This document shows, piece by piece, positions 32,144 through 44,002 of a stretch of DNA of 64,000 nt. A program made the translations under genes and the position numbers. Location: NCBI GenBank assembly GCA_018136815.1, contig CM030937.1:4648226-4712225 (forward strand). The letters are read 5' to 3'. Below the pieces are notes generated by a model. The model saw nothing but the letters and a program-made list of their open reading frames with translations, was not told the origin of the DNA and ran no database searches. Numbering within the stretch: the first letter of the stretch is position 1; each line of letters begins with the position of its first letter. The DNA is from Isochrysis galbana. Lineage: Eukaryota; Haptophyta; Isochrysidales; Isochrysidaceae.

Positions 32144-34659
32144 GAACCTTCTCTGCCCGCTGCAGCTTCTGTTCCCGTGGATGTCCGAGTGATCCCACGG
32201 CTCTGAGGCTGCACCATGGCACCCATCACTCCGGCTGCTATCTCCACGACTGGCTCCGATCAGCTCGTGGCGGATGGCGAGTCTTGTCCGCTGCCCTCGG
32301 CACCCACCGGGTGCAATCACAGCGGGCCATGGTGGAGCATGACCCTCTCCCGCATGAAGCCAACTTCAGCGTCGCTGAGTTGGCCCATGAGGTGGAGGAG
32401 GGTCCCCTCCCTCTGATTCAGTTTGACCCGCCTCCTCACCTTCGAGATGATGAGTCTGAGGTGGGTGAAGCTGAGGTGATCAGCTTCCGAAGCCCGCCTA
32501 CCGGGACTATGCCCCGCCGTCATCAAAAGGGGTCCTTGATCAAGAGATCACCCGATCGAGACGGCCGCGGCGCGTCAGGATGCGGAAATGGCAAGGCTTC
32601 AGGCGGAGACCAACACCCTAAAAGGGGCTGTGGAGCGCCTACACTCATCCCTTGCCGCGGCAGAGGCGAGGGAGGGGCTTCTCCGGGATCAAGTTGAAGC
32701 AGGGTTCAAGCCTGACTCAGCTACTCCAAGCCCGCCAAGAGCCCGCTTCAAGTCCGTCGATGGATCGGACCGAGGCGGCTGCGGATTCTGCTAGGCCGGT
32801 TCAGAGGGAACCACCCATGGGCGAGCCTCCTGCTCTAGACCCAAAGGGCCACAGCTCTCCGCTTCTAGGGTTTCCACGGTCGGCGTACCCGACCTCTAAA
32901 TCGGAATCCCGCCGCCAGGACCAAAGCCCTTACCGGGGCCCGACCCCGATGGTGCCACTTCGCCACCCTCGTGACCCCTGCCTCGCGGTGGGATGGATGA
33001 GCGAGAGGCAGTTGTAAGCGAGTGGAAAAATCTCCTCGCCCTGCCTTCACGCGATCTGGCCGCCCTTTACCGCGACTCCGACGAGCACGAGCTCATCCAC
33101 ACCATTTTGAAGAGCAACCTCTCCCTGGCGGGCAACGTTTGGCATTGCCGATTTTCATGGAGGAGGACACTTGCTCAAATGGGTGCGTAGCCGCTTCTCA
33201 GCCGAGCAAACCCTTCACCATCAGGTCAGGATGGGCAAAGAGCTTTCGGAGCTCCGCTTCCCAAAGGCCCTCGCCTCCGATAACGTTCAAACCGCGGCGA
33301 CAGCCTGGAACGAATTTCGGCTAACTCTCATCAAGCCGTTGGAGCGGGCACTAGCGCTCGGCTGCGATCATCGCGAAATATTTACCTCCCTCCTCGCGGC
33401 AGCCGGAGCCAATTCCAGCGGCAATTCTCGCATCTTCGCCTTCCTCCTCGATCTAGTGGAGGACCGCGCCCTCGCTCTCAATCCTGTCCTCGCTGCTGAC
33501 GTCCTTCTTCGCAAATGCGACGGGACCTTCGCAAACGGGGCCGATGGTTTCGCGAAAGACTCGGCGTCGATGGAGTGGGACCGCATGAGGGAGCGCGAGG
33601 CTGGCGCTGATCTATGTGAGCTCAGCAAGAATTTGGTTCGCGCCTACATCCGCAAGCTTGGCGATTCCGCGGTTGACTCCACCAACGTGTGGGATCATCC
33701 AAACATGGCCCATGAGATCAACCAGAGTTCGAAGAAATCATCCGGAACGATAAGGTTGATCCTCAGCGCGGCGTCGATAATGCTATTAAATTTGCGGAGG
33801 TGCTCGCGGAGACTCGTTTCCGCGTAGAGAACCACGAGCTAGGTCGGTCGGCGCTCTCGTGCGTCAACCTCTGCCAACGGTACCTCAGCCCTTACGAGCA
33901 GGCTCGGGTGAAGCGTCATCAATCCCGGCCCTCGACGAAGCAAACCGTGGCTAGCGTACGCACTAAAGCCTCAGGCGAGGCAAAGAACGAGACTTCCTCG
34001 TCCCAGAAGACCGCTTCGACCACGGACATGGTTGCCGCCGTGCAGGCGGCCGTCCAAGCTACCGTGGCGGAAGCTCTTCGCGGACAGGGACATTCGCCTG
34101 CTTCGAAGCCTGATTATCGGCTGCTGCACCGCCGGCAAGTTACCACTCCAACTCGCCGTTGCCGGCTATACTGACCGATCCACCGGGTCGAAAGGGAGGC
34201 TCGTCTCGGCCGCCCAGCCGTCGCTGCGATCCGCCGGCGAACGCCAAGGGCTACCGCCCGATTTGGGCGTATCCCGGTGGACGCCCGAGCTTTGGAATCG
34301 GGCCCGAGCCCGCTTCTGGGCCGTAGCAGGCTATGCCAAGCACCCAAGGGTCTCGGCGGCGCTAGCAAAGTGCCGACCGGCCGATAATTCAATGGAAACT
34401 CCACGAACGGACGATATCAATAGGGGAATCACCGAATGGACGAACGAAAACGGCTGTGCCTTCTGCGCTTTCGACCTCAAGCTCCTCCTGGCACTCCATC
34501 CAGCGAAGCCTGGAAATATGGCACGGGAGACGGTGCTCACAACCCGTCATCTGTCAGCCATATATCCGCTTTCTGTGTGAGGCTGGCTGCGGAGAGTGCG
34601 GATCGGACGAGCACATTCATAAGCTTCTTCGCTCGATGGTCCGGGTTAAGCCTCAGTAG
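32144..34659 (+). pseudogene. Gag, version B (broken)
   Basis: This equals version A's Gag from about residue 63 to the stop. Bases are missing, for example near 32179 (CCCGTGGATG), 32202, 32215, 32287, 32494, 32711 and 33150, so the frame breaks repeatedly. From about 33171 to 33727 it is again open. The pattern of nearly pure single-base deletions next to a gap suggests consensus error. Confidence 0.8.
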
Positions 34660-35244
34660 GGGTCCGGCGGGGTCCCCGTCCTTCAAACCCTGGCGGAGAA
34701 CATCGCGGGCGGTGGGCCTGAACGCCACCACCACCATCCCGATCCGATCCCTACGCCGCTTGGGGAGAAGAGCTGTCGACGCGGCGATTCTCCCCCTGTC
34801 TCTAGCTCTATTCAGTCCTCGACGGTGGGAGCGCCTCGCCGGCTGAAGCCCCCGCCGAACGGCTATCTCGGAAGCCGGAGTCGACACTTGACCCGGGCTC
34901 CTGGAAACAGGTTTGCCCCGGAGATAGTCGCGACCCGACTCTCCGAAATTCGTGTACGTCTACAAGTTCTTCTATTACTCCGCACGCTATTAGGATGTTA
35001 GGGCCGATTCTCGCTCGCTGCCCCTCTTGGAATCTATTTCTACGGATACTATGCTGTCTTCGGTTTCTTCTAATTCTCCTAGGTCTTTCGACGCATCTTC
35101 ATCCCTGGATTCATCCCCGACGGCCCTGCCCAAGGGGCTGGGCTAGGTGGATCCGACGCGTCTTCGGTCTCTTCGTTTCGTAAACAGTCAGTTGTAAAGC
35201 CCTCGAGGGCTGTCGACTCGGTATCATCTTCTGCTCTAGGTTCT

Positions 35245-38200
35245 ATGGATAGGTCCGACGTGGCCGCTGCCGCGTCCGAAAACGTTGTTGCTGCTTTACC
35301 TGTTTCTGCTCTTCGGGACCCCACTGGAGACCTCTCTCCCAAGGGCCATAGCCGGAGCCGCTCTGCGGACGAATTGTCGTTGTCTACCGTAGGTTCTCGT
35401 GCAGTGGAGGCGGAGACTTGTGCCTCCTCCTCACCTCTCTCCCCGGTTCGTTATATTTCTCCGTCATCGTGTTCATTCTCTCGTCTCGAAGTTGCACCTG
35501 TTCTCGTTTCTGACCTGGTTCCCGACCCGGAAGGGTCGGCTTCCGGAGTCAATGAAGATGAAGGTTCCAAGGGAGCTGCGGCTTTCCGCGCTCACGCCGT
35601 GGCCACCCCAGACTCGGGAGACGCAGGGGCCGTCGATTACGATCTCTCGTCGCGCCCACACGGACGCCGGCGTCTCCTCTTTCTCTCGGCTCTCCGGAGG
35701 ATCCCTGTTCCAGGGATCGCCCGCCGGAGCCAACCCCCTTCAGGTCTAGCCCACCGAAACTTCAGGGCGACGACCCCTCCCCCTGAATTCTACTGCCGAG
35801 GCCATCCACCGGATCGCCGTGGTTGGTTGTTCCTCGGCCGCCAAGTCTACTGAAGCTGCCCGCGCCCCTACGCGCGAGCTCCAAATGTTAGCCGCCTCCC
35901 GTGCCCGGGCTAGCGGTTCCTCCGTCATCTTGCCCCGCCATCTCGCCGAAGCTGCTCTAGCCTTGCGGCGGCCGCACGCGAGCACTCATTCATCACCCTC
36001 TGCCGTACTGCCGACGCATTTTGACGAGCTTTGCGCTGAGTTAGCGGCGATCCACGACGCCGTGACGTTCGACGCGGCCGAGGGGATTCCTCCACCCCGC
36101 GTTCTAGTCGTCGGTGAAGCTAGCGGGGTCGTGTCTTCGATGTTCCTACTCGCCGGAGCGCACGTCGCGACGTGCGATCTACGACCGTCGGAGATCGACT
36201 ACATTCCCCACTTCTGCGGAGATGCTCTTCACATTCAAAACCTCGGTTGGGACCTCGTGGTCGCGCATCCGCCGTGCACGTATTTGTCGGCGGTGAGTTG
36301 CCAGTGGCTCGATCGGGAGCCGGGACGACGCCAGGCTCTCGAATCCGCCGCTAGAGTCTTCCTCGCCATGGCAAGCGCCAACGCGCCTTTCGTTGCCGTC
36401 GAAAATCCTCGAATGCACGCGGAAGCCTCCGCCTTAGTCGGGGGGTTGCGACCGCGGCAGTTTGTGCAGCCGTGGCAGCACGGCACGGGCCATCAAAAAG
36501 CAACTGGCCTGTACCTGACGGCTTCACTCCCGCCCCTGCAGCCTTCGAAGATTGTCGAGGGACGTCTATCCGCGATGGCGGATCTATCGCCGTCGCCCCA
36601 CCGTGGCGCCCTTCGCAGCCGCACCTATGTGGGCATTGCCGGTGCAATGGCGGCCCAGTGGATGCCGGTCTTGCGCCGTTATGCGCGCGAAGCCAAGGCG
36701 TCGCGTTCGCTCGACTTCACGGTGGACTGGGCAATTTCCCAAGCCGCTGCCAGCTTGAGAGAACGCCCTTCGCTTTGCTCGACCGGCTTCGAACTGGCTG
36801 AGCCGAGGACGGCTCTGGCTCGCTTCATGGAGGGGGGAGGCGAGGCAGCTTCTAGCTCTCACCTCACGCCTCCCAGCGGTACGCTAGTGTCCGATTCGGT
36901 AGTCGTGATCTCAGACGCGGGCCCCGTTGCCGATGCGTCTCGCCTGCTCCATCGGAAGGACTCGGAAACCAACGCATCGCAAGACGGGACCGTGGCGGAA
37001 GTGGACTGCTTCACGCCGTGGGAGTGGCCCATAAGGGACCGCTCTACAACGCCAGGCCCTCCAAACACGGTGAAGAAGCGCCGCAGCAAGTGGCAGGTCT
37101 TCAATCGTGATGTAATTTCGGGGGTCCATCGGTGGCAGGATGTCACGCCTTCCATCGCCCAAGAAATCGCTGAGCAAGCGGCAGCTGCGGAGCCGTCGGA
37201 ACCTTCCATCTTGTCTCGACTGGGCTCCCAAGGCATCAATGCACTATCTCCGAGCGCCTCCTTCACGGCTGGCGACGAGGGAGTGGCCGAACTGACCAAT
37301 TCGTTCGTAGCCGAAAGGCCACTCGAAACCTGGGATGTCGGGCCCGACTCGGGAGAAGATGACACGCCCGAGATGCCAGAACACCGGAGCATGCAGACCC
37401 TCGAGACCAAGCCCTCCGACGCCGCCGACGGAGAGGGTACTCCACGGGCACTGTGTTGCGATGGGGCTGCCGCTAGGGGTCTCAGTGCGGCTGGTTTTTC
37501 CGAGTTGTCGAAGCTTCCGAAGACAGACTTGCAGAAGTCCCTGGAGAAGGAATGGTCACGCCAAATGGATCAACCTCGGCATCCGACGGACCGTCGAGGG
37601 CTAGGCTATGATGGCGTGCCTAACCCCTCTAGTTCGGCAAAGGCATCCCCATACTCTTCAATACCATTCGTGCCGCAGACGGTAGCCGCCGCTATCGAGC
37701 GAGTGCCCCACGTCGATGAATCTTCTCCGTCCAGGCCAGCCTCCAATCCAACCACCCCGTCACCCGGAGCCGGAACCTCGCTTCCAGTAGAATCTATCGC
37801 GGACACGCCGCCGCCGCTCTACCCTCGTCACTGCCTCTATGTCCGCGATCTCGTGGTCTGCCGTGCCGATGGCGACCGCGCAGCTCAAGGGTTCGTTCTC
37901 CCGGACGTTGCTCTCACGGTGAACAGCACCCTGGCTGACACTGGAGCGGGCCCGTCAGTAATCACCACTGCTCTTCTCGATCGACTACCTGAAGACGCTT
38001 GCGTCGAACGCGTATCGGACGCTACCGTCCCCAACCTACATGGGCCGGACGGCCTTCCTCTCATCACTAGGGGCCGGGCTAGCCTCGTCTTCTCCTTGTC
38101 CGGTCGCCTCTTCCGTCATTCGTTCGCGGTCATCGAAGGGAACCCGATGCTTCTGCTCGGGAACGATTTTTTGGCCGCTCACTCCGCTACCATTTCTCTC

Positions 38201-41200
38201 GACGCCGCGAGCTCAGAGGGAAGCCTCCGCCTCCGTCCGGCCTCTGGCGATGCAGAAGACTCTTCAAGAGTCCTTTCCGAATGCGTAGTCAGAGTTTCCA
38301 CGGCGCCGCCCCCAGTCGCGGACTCCGGCTTCGTCGGAGCTATCTCGATGTCACCCGGTCAGCCGCTGACTGTCGACTTTCTGGAGAGGTCGACGGCAAC
38401 ACGAGAGATCCCGGCCGGATCGGTGGGTGAGGCTGCTGCTGATGCTAGGCAGCCACTCTATACACCTCTCTTTGAGTCTGCCGACGAGTTTGCGGCCAAA
38501 GCTCCGGCGTCTACCTCGTCCGAATATCTTCTCTACACGGAGCAAGCGGTGACGATTCCTGCCTTCCACCGCGCAACCATCTGGGTTAGGGTTCCGCTAG
38601 CTCTCCGAGATCATTCGGACTGCGCGATGCTGGTCGACCGCCTACCAAACCGCGAGGCTCTCGATTCGTCCCCTCTCGTAATGCCCACGGTGGTCACGCC
38701 CACGGACGATCATCGCATCGCGGTGACGATCGTCCACACCGGGGTCAATGCGCTGACCCTGCCGTCTCTGCATCCGATAGCTTCGCTCCAGGTGCGCTTC
38801 AAGTTGCACCGGGGCTGGACTCCGACTGGAAGCGAGGGGGATGGTGACCCTGTCACCGCGCTGAGCGAGGAGCAACGATCTCTACTCGACTCAGCCACCA
38901 TCGATCCAGACCGGCTTCTTTCCGACGATCAACGAGAAGAAGTACGCCAACTCTTGGCCCGGCGCATCAAAGCTTTCGCGTTGCACCCGGGGGCTCCAAA
39001 CCATACGCACGTTCTCGAGGTGGAGTTGCCACTCAACCCCGGCGCTGTTCCTCACCGGCACGCTCCGTCTAGAGTGGGCCGCGCAGGCGAGCTCATCATA
39101 GAAGAGGAGGTAGCCAAGATGGAAGCCGCCGGCATTATTCGCAAGTCAAATTCGGCTTGGGCTTCCCGAGTAGTCCTGGTCAGCAAGAAAGATGGCTCCG
39201 TTCGATTCTGCGTGGACTACCGCGACACGAACGCCAAGCTACGCGTCGAGGATAGCCCTCTACCCCTCATTGTGGAGGCTATCGATAGGCTAGCGTCCGG
39301 CCAAGGGCCGCTCAGTTCTCTCTTCTTATGTACTCTCGATTTAGCCTCTGGTTTTTGGGGCATCCCGATCAAAGAATCGCACAAACATATCACCGCTTTC
39401 ACTACCCACCGCGGCAAATACGAGTTCAACTTTCTACCGTTCGGTATCCAATCAGGTCCCTCCTACATGTGCCGCTTGATGGACATCGTTCTCGGTGCGC
39501 TATCGTGGGAGATCTGCATGCCTTACCTCGATGATGTCGGCATCTGGTCAACGGGAGTGGGTCCTTCCGAAGAGGCCAGGGCACAAGCTTCGTTCGAGCA
39601 AATGCTTCACCGGCTAGACCTAGTTCTCGAGCGGCTAGAGTGGGCCGGCCTGACCTGCAAGATGTCCAAGTGTGTCTTCTTTGCCACCTCTACGGAGTAC
39701 CTCGGTCACGTTGTCTCGAGGGAAGGTCTCAAGATGGACCCGAAGAAGGTCGCAGCTGTCGCCGACATCGACCCGTCATCCATCAACTCCTTGGAAGCGG
39801 TTCGATCTTTCCTCGGCCTTTGCTCCTACTACCGTCGATTCATTCGCCAATTCGCCGCTAAGGCTGCTCCTCTCACTGCTCTCACGCGGAAGGGCTGCGA
39901 CGTGGCAAAGGAGTCCCAGTCCGAGGAGTGTCGCCGAGCTATCCAAGAGCTCAAGACAGCGATCACTTCGGAGCCCGTCTTGACTCCACCCAGGGATGAT
40001 CGGCCCTTCATCGTCAAGACCGATGGGGCTAGCAAGTTGGGCATCGCCGGCATCCTCTCGCAGCTAGGAGACGATAACCGTGAACGAGTCGTTGGGTACT
40101 ACGCTCGCAGTCTCACCTCGGCCGAACGCCATTGGACGGTGACCGAGATCGAACTCTTGGCTGCCCTGGAATCAATCCGAAATTGGCGACCCTACCTTTG
40201 GGGGCGTCGGTTCAAGTTAGTCGTCGACCACTCCGCGCTGCGATGGCTGCATACCATGAAGGATCAAGTAGCCGGTGGGCCAGCCTCTCGGCTGACTCGG
40301 TGGGCTCTCAAGTTGGCTGAGTACCGGTTCGATGTCGAACATAAACCAGGAGCTGTTCATCAGGATGCTGACGGGCTGTCCCGGCTAGCATCCCTGGAGC
40401 CGGAACACGAAGACGAACCACTCGCCGGCCCAGCGTCGTTAGCGGTACGTGAGCCTGGCTCAGAGTCTCTAGCCGAGCATGAACGGTCTCATCCGGTGGC
40501 TGCCATCACGCGCTCCGTAGCTACGGCGCGAGGGCTTCAAGCTTTGGACCGATCTCGTCGTCGAGCCTCCGATTCCGGGCCCGCCATCCAGTCCAGTTAT
40601 TTGGCCCCGGGTACGCCGACTTCCGAAGAGATGAGAGCGGCCCTGGCGGAAGATCCGTTCGTAGAGCCACTCCTAGGCTCAGAAGAGACGGTCAATCACG
40701 AGCCATCAGGCCTAGGGTCGCCTCCGCCGGCCGCCGCCTCAGGCCCCATTGCCGAAGATGATTCGTGTTCCAGTTCTGTCGCTCCCGTTCCCGCTCAGCA
40801 ATCCAAGATGTTTCGCCGTTTCGTCGTTCACGATGGGCTCGTCTACTATCGCACCGTCCTTGACTCCACCGACCCGGACTCGCTAGTGCTCTATGTTCCG
40901 CCCTTGTTGCGGTCTCGCTACCTCTTTGCCTACCACGATCGCTCCGGTCACCTTGGAGTTTCTCGTATGTCCGGTCTTCTTCGTACTCGGGTATACTGGC
41001 CTGGCATGTCTTCCGACGTTGCATCCTACGTCCGGGAATGCCACGAGTGCACCCTCGCCAAGCCGCTACCTAGGGCTCTAGCGTCGCCCTCCGGTCTCTC
41101 CGTGGGCACCTACCCCTTTGATGTGGTCTACTGCGACGTGCTCGCACTGGCTCCCACTCACAACTTCGTGCCTGGAGTCTCGGGTTACGACAAGCTGGTC

Positions 41201-42298
41201 GTCTTCATCGACTCGCTCACTCGATGGATTGAGGCTGAGCCTTCGAATGGGGATCCTTCGTCGGAGGTGGCCTTGGACATGTTCATCCGCTTGATTGTGA
41301 CGCGTTATGGAGTCCCTAGGCAGCTTCGGACCGACGCCGGTTCGAATCTTTGTTCGGTTCTTGTTTCGCGTATTCTGGAGCTCACCGGGACTGATTTGTC
41401 GAGTACAGAGCCGTATCGACATGAGGGTGTAGGCTTCGTCGAACGCGCTCAGCAAACGCTCATTCGTTTGATGCGCGCCTCGAACGAGGGTGGCGGTCAT
41501 TGGGTCGACCATTTGCCGTTCCTACTCCTCTCGTTGAGGGCTTCTTCCGGTCGTGTCACCTCCCGGTCTCCAGCGTCTTTGATCTTTGGGCGTGAGCTGC
41601 GTCTGCCCGCTCAACTCTCTGATCCGAAGTCTGTTTCGCCAACTGCTCTCGAGGCGGCGTCCGCCGACGTTCGCTCGTACGCATCCAGGCTCAATGCGAG
41701 CCTCCGCCTCTCTTGGTCCAGCGCTCTCGAGGCTACCCTAGCCGCTCAGGCTGAGTCGGCCCGTGACGCTACCATCAAGTCTCAAAGACCAGCGCGTTTC
41801 GAACCTGGGGATCGCGTCTGCATGCGATTACCAGGCCATGCCAACAAGTTGCAATTCATCTACTCGGGTCCCTACCGCGTCGTAGAGGCTCTGTCCGACA
41901 CTAGGTACCGACTCCGTGATCTGGAGAACCGGTTAGTCAAGGAGGAGGTGCATATCTCGAACCTCCGGCCGTATCATACTTTCGTTGATGAAGAGCCGCT
42001 GGCTGACGACGAGTACATCGTTGAAAAGTTGCTCGATCGTCGTAGCCATGGCGATTCTATCGAGTACCTCGTGAAGTGGCGTGGCTATTCTATTCGAGAA
42101 GCCACCTGGGAGCCTCGTTCCGAGTTGCTCCGTCGTTGTTCTGATTTGCTTGATGATTATGATCGCTCCGTCGAGGAGACTTGTCCAGAAGATGTTGAGT
42201 CCCCGGAAGCAACTTCTTCGTCGGCCAGGGATACTCCTCTTCCTCCCGTTCTCGATGCGCCGTCTTCGCGCACTCGCTCCAGGCTCCACTCCCGTTGA
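35245..42298 (+). CDS. pol: Pol polyprotein: methyltransferase-like, protease, RT, RNase H, integrase, chromodomain (version B)
   Basis: The long open frame is 35819-42298 (2159 codons, first codon GTG). Its start is probably the ATG at 35245, from which two missing bases near 35658 and 35776 separate it. Numbering from 35819: residues 93-285, DNA methyltransferase-like domain; 707-711, protease DTGAG; about 1105-1290, reverse transcriptase with YLDD at 1236-1239; about 1395-1520, RNase H (KTDGAS, TEIELLA, DHSAL); integrase with an HHCC-type zinc region (HDRSGHLG...CHEC) and catalytic D at 1773 (VYCD), D in RTDAGSN and E in VERAQQTL; 2065-2117, chromodomain (IEYLVKWRGY, TWEPRSEL). This is the Ty3/Gypsy order with a chromodomain that would target integration to marked chromatin. 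Gag and Pol are in separate frames with about 580 bp between the gag stop and the pol ATG, so expression needs reinitiation, splicing or a separate RNA. Confidence 0.85.
36095..36673 (+). other. Phage-type cytosine-5 DNA methyltransferase-like domain inside Pol
   Basis: The order of motifs is that of class I methyltransferases. A SAM-site strand and loop read RVLVVGEASGVVSSMFLLAG, then an acidic ATCDLRPSE. Motif IV is VVAHPPCTYLSAVS with the catalytic PPC cysteine. Motif VI is FVAVENPRMH with ENP. The C-terminal block is KATGLYLTASLPPLQPSKIV and then ALRSRTYVGIAGAMAAQW. The last two blocks match the K-T-x-L-W-L-x-G-L-P-x-L-x-P and R-S-K-T-x-x-G-I-A-x-A-M-A-x-Q-W endings I know from phage DNA cytosine methylases. 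Motif I is unusual (GEASG in place of FxGxGG). The identical domain is at about 23630-24208 in version A. Activity is not shown. Confidence 0.7.
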
Positions 42299-42674
42299 TC
42301 CCATGTCTTGGGTAAGGGACCCGTCCCTCTAGGCTAGCCCCACGCCTCGGCTAGGGCTCCGAGTTCAAGAGCGAATCATGGAGGTGCTGAACGCGTGCTG
42401 CCTGCGCTCTACACCCGGCGCAACACCCGAGCAAAGCTCCTGTAAAAGGGAGAAGTGGGTGGGGCAGTGCGTACGAAAGAGGCCGCCGCGTTAAGCCGCC
42501 GATTTCGTGCTCGCTTTGGATCCAAAGGGTGTTCTTGTCTCCACGTTTCGCTCGCTATGTTCCGTTGCTTCTTGTTCCGATTCTGACCTCTGGTCAGCTC
42601 AGGTTCCAGGTTCCAGGTCTCTGTTTCCAGGTTCACGCTCGACATCGGGAGACGTCTCGATCTTAGTCGGGGGG

Positions 42675-43997
42675 TGTCGCATTCATCCTAGATGATGCGA
42701 TTTCCAGGCTCTTGTTTCCAGGTCCTTCGCCGTGCGGCCACACGGTGAAGCTCAGGTACATCTAGGTTGGTAGGGTTCGTCCCTAGCGATCTAGAATTCG
42801 AGTTCTCGTTTCGTTCCTTCTAGCCTGTTTGTCAGGTCTAGATTCCAGGTTTCCTCCTTTCGGGTAATCTTTACCTAAAGGAGCCAGGTCGCCTGTTGCT
42901 CGCTGCGCGCTTGTCTCAGGCTCTCAGGTTACCTTGTGAAGGCTTGTTTAGCTTCTTGCAAGGCTTGTCGTTTCTTGTTGGGTTCCGGTTCTTTCTTGGG
43001 ACCTGCTGACTTTCGTTGTTGTCCAGGCCTGTTCTTCGTAGGTTCTGCTTGGCCTGGTTAGGGTTTCGTTGAATCCCCGCGTTCGGCGTTTGGCGTTGGC
43101 GTTCGGAAATTTCCTCTCACATTCCCTAGGTCCGCTACCCTTGGCTTGTAGGTCCTTGCTTCTTTCTTCTCGGTCAAGGTTTTGGCGAGCGAGTCGGTTG
43201 CTCTAGCCGCTCGAGATTTGAGGTTTAATTTGCCATCTCCCCTTGGAGATCGGTGTAGGTTCGCTTCCTTAGGTGAGGGAATCTTTCCCCTTGATGCAAG
43301 TTACATTCAAGCCTTGGCCCCTTTGGTGTTTCTTCCCCTTGGTTGCTACTCAGGGTTGTTCGTTAGAAGCGTCTAGAAGGTTCACGCTCAACGGCAAGAT
43401 TTCCTCTGTCGTGAAGATATCTCGTTGCGATCTGTATCCAAAGTGATCGCCGTGGTCGCGCGACATGACGCTCCCCTTCGGACTCTCCGCTACGTGGGAA
43501 GTTACAACGGAGACACGCTCCGGCCGTCGCTGTGGAGTCTCTCTCTCTCTCGCTCTCTCTCTCCGTCTCTCGCGACGTGTTTGAGTTCTCGGTGATTTGG
43601 GGTCGCGGTTGCTTGATAATTTGCTTTGTTTGGGTGAATGATTCCGGTGTGTTCGTGAGTCGGTGTATCCTGTTGTTCTCAGGCTCTTTGTCCGTCGTTG
43701 TTCGCTGCGTCGCTGCACTCAAGCAGCCTAGGCTCCCTCCCTGAGGGAAGAGTTCTTTGTAGGTCTAACAATCTCTTAAAACCCAACACACTAGGGCCGC
43801 TAGGAGCGCCTCGCCGCCCCACAGTCCTTCGTTCGCCGTTCGTTCCCTGTCCATACACCCGAATGGGGTTGCCCGACCCAGTCCAGAATTTCATTCACCC
43901 GACTCCCGGTGGGGAGGAGGGGCAAAGCGCCGCGCTAGCCGCCGGTGCCGCTCGCGACGGAGTGGCTCAGAGCCCTCCGGTAGCGCTCGACTCGACA
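42675..43997 (+). repeat. 3' LTR (LTR3)
   Basis: 1323 bp, the same length as LTR1 and apparently near-identical, pointing to a recent insertion. It is bounded by the polypurine tract on the left and TCGTC on the right. Confidence 0.9.
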
Positions 43998-44002
43998 TCG
44001 TC
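43998..44002 (+). other. Target site duplication TCGTC, right
   Basis: It directly follows the CGACA end of LTR3 and matches 18279-18283. Confidence 0.9.

Larger units (their letters stand above)
32144..43997 (+). mobile_element. Same chromovirus, assembly version B (5' part missing)
   Basis: It begins inside gag at the position equal to 19658 and ends with LTR3 (42675-43997). No 5' LTR belongs to it. Gag is broken by many single-base deletions in the first 3.6 kb after the gap, while Pol is open. It is followed by target duplication TCGTC at 43998-44002 and the right flank. See version A for the interpretation. Confidence 0.9.

Noticed and set aside
18284-43997. Two tandem retrotransposon insertions sharing LTRs
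   Set aside because: The second LTR is followed by the same target site and flank as the third, which tandem insertion or recombination would not give; assembly duplication is simpler.
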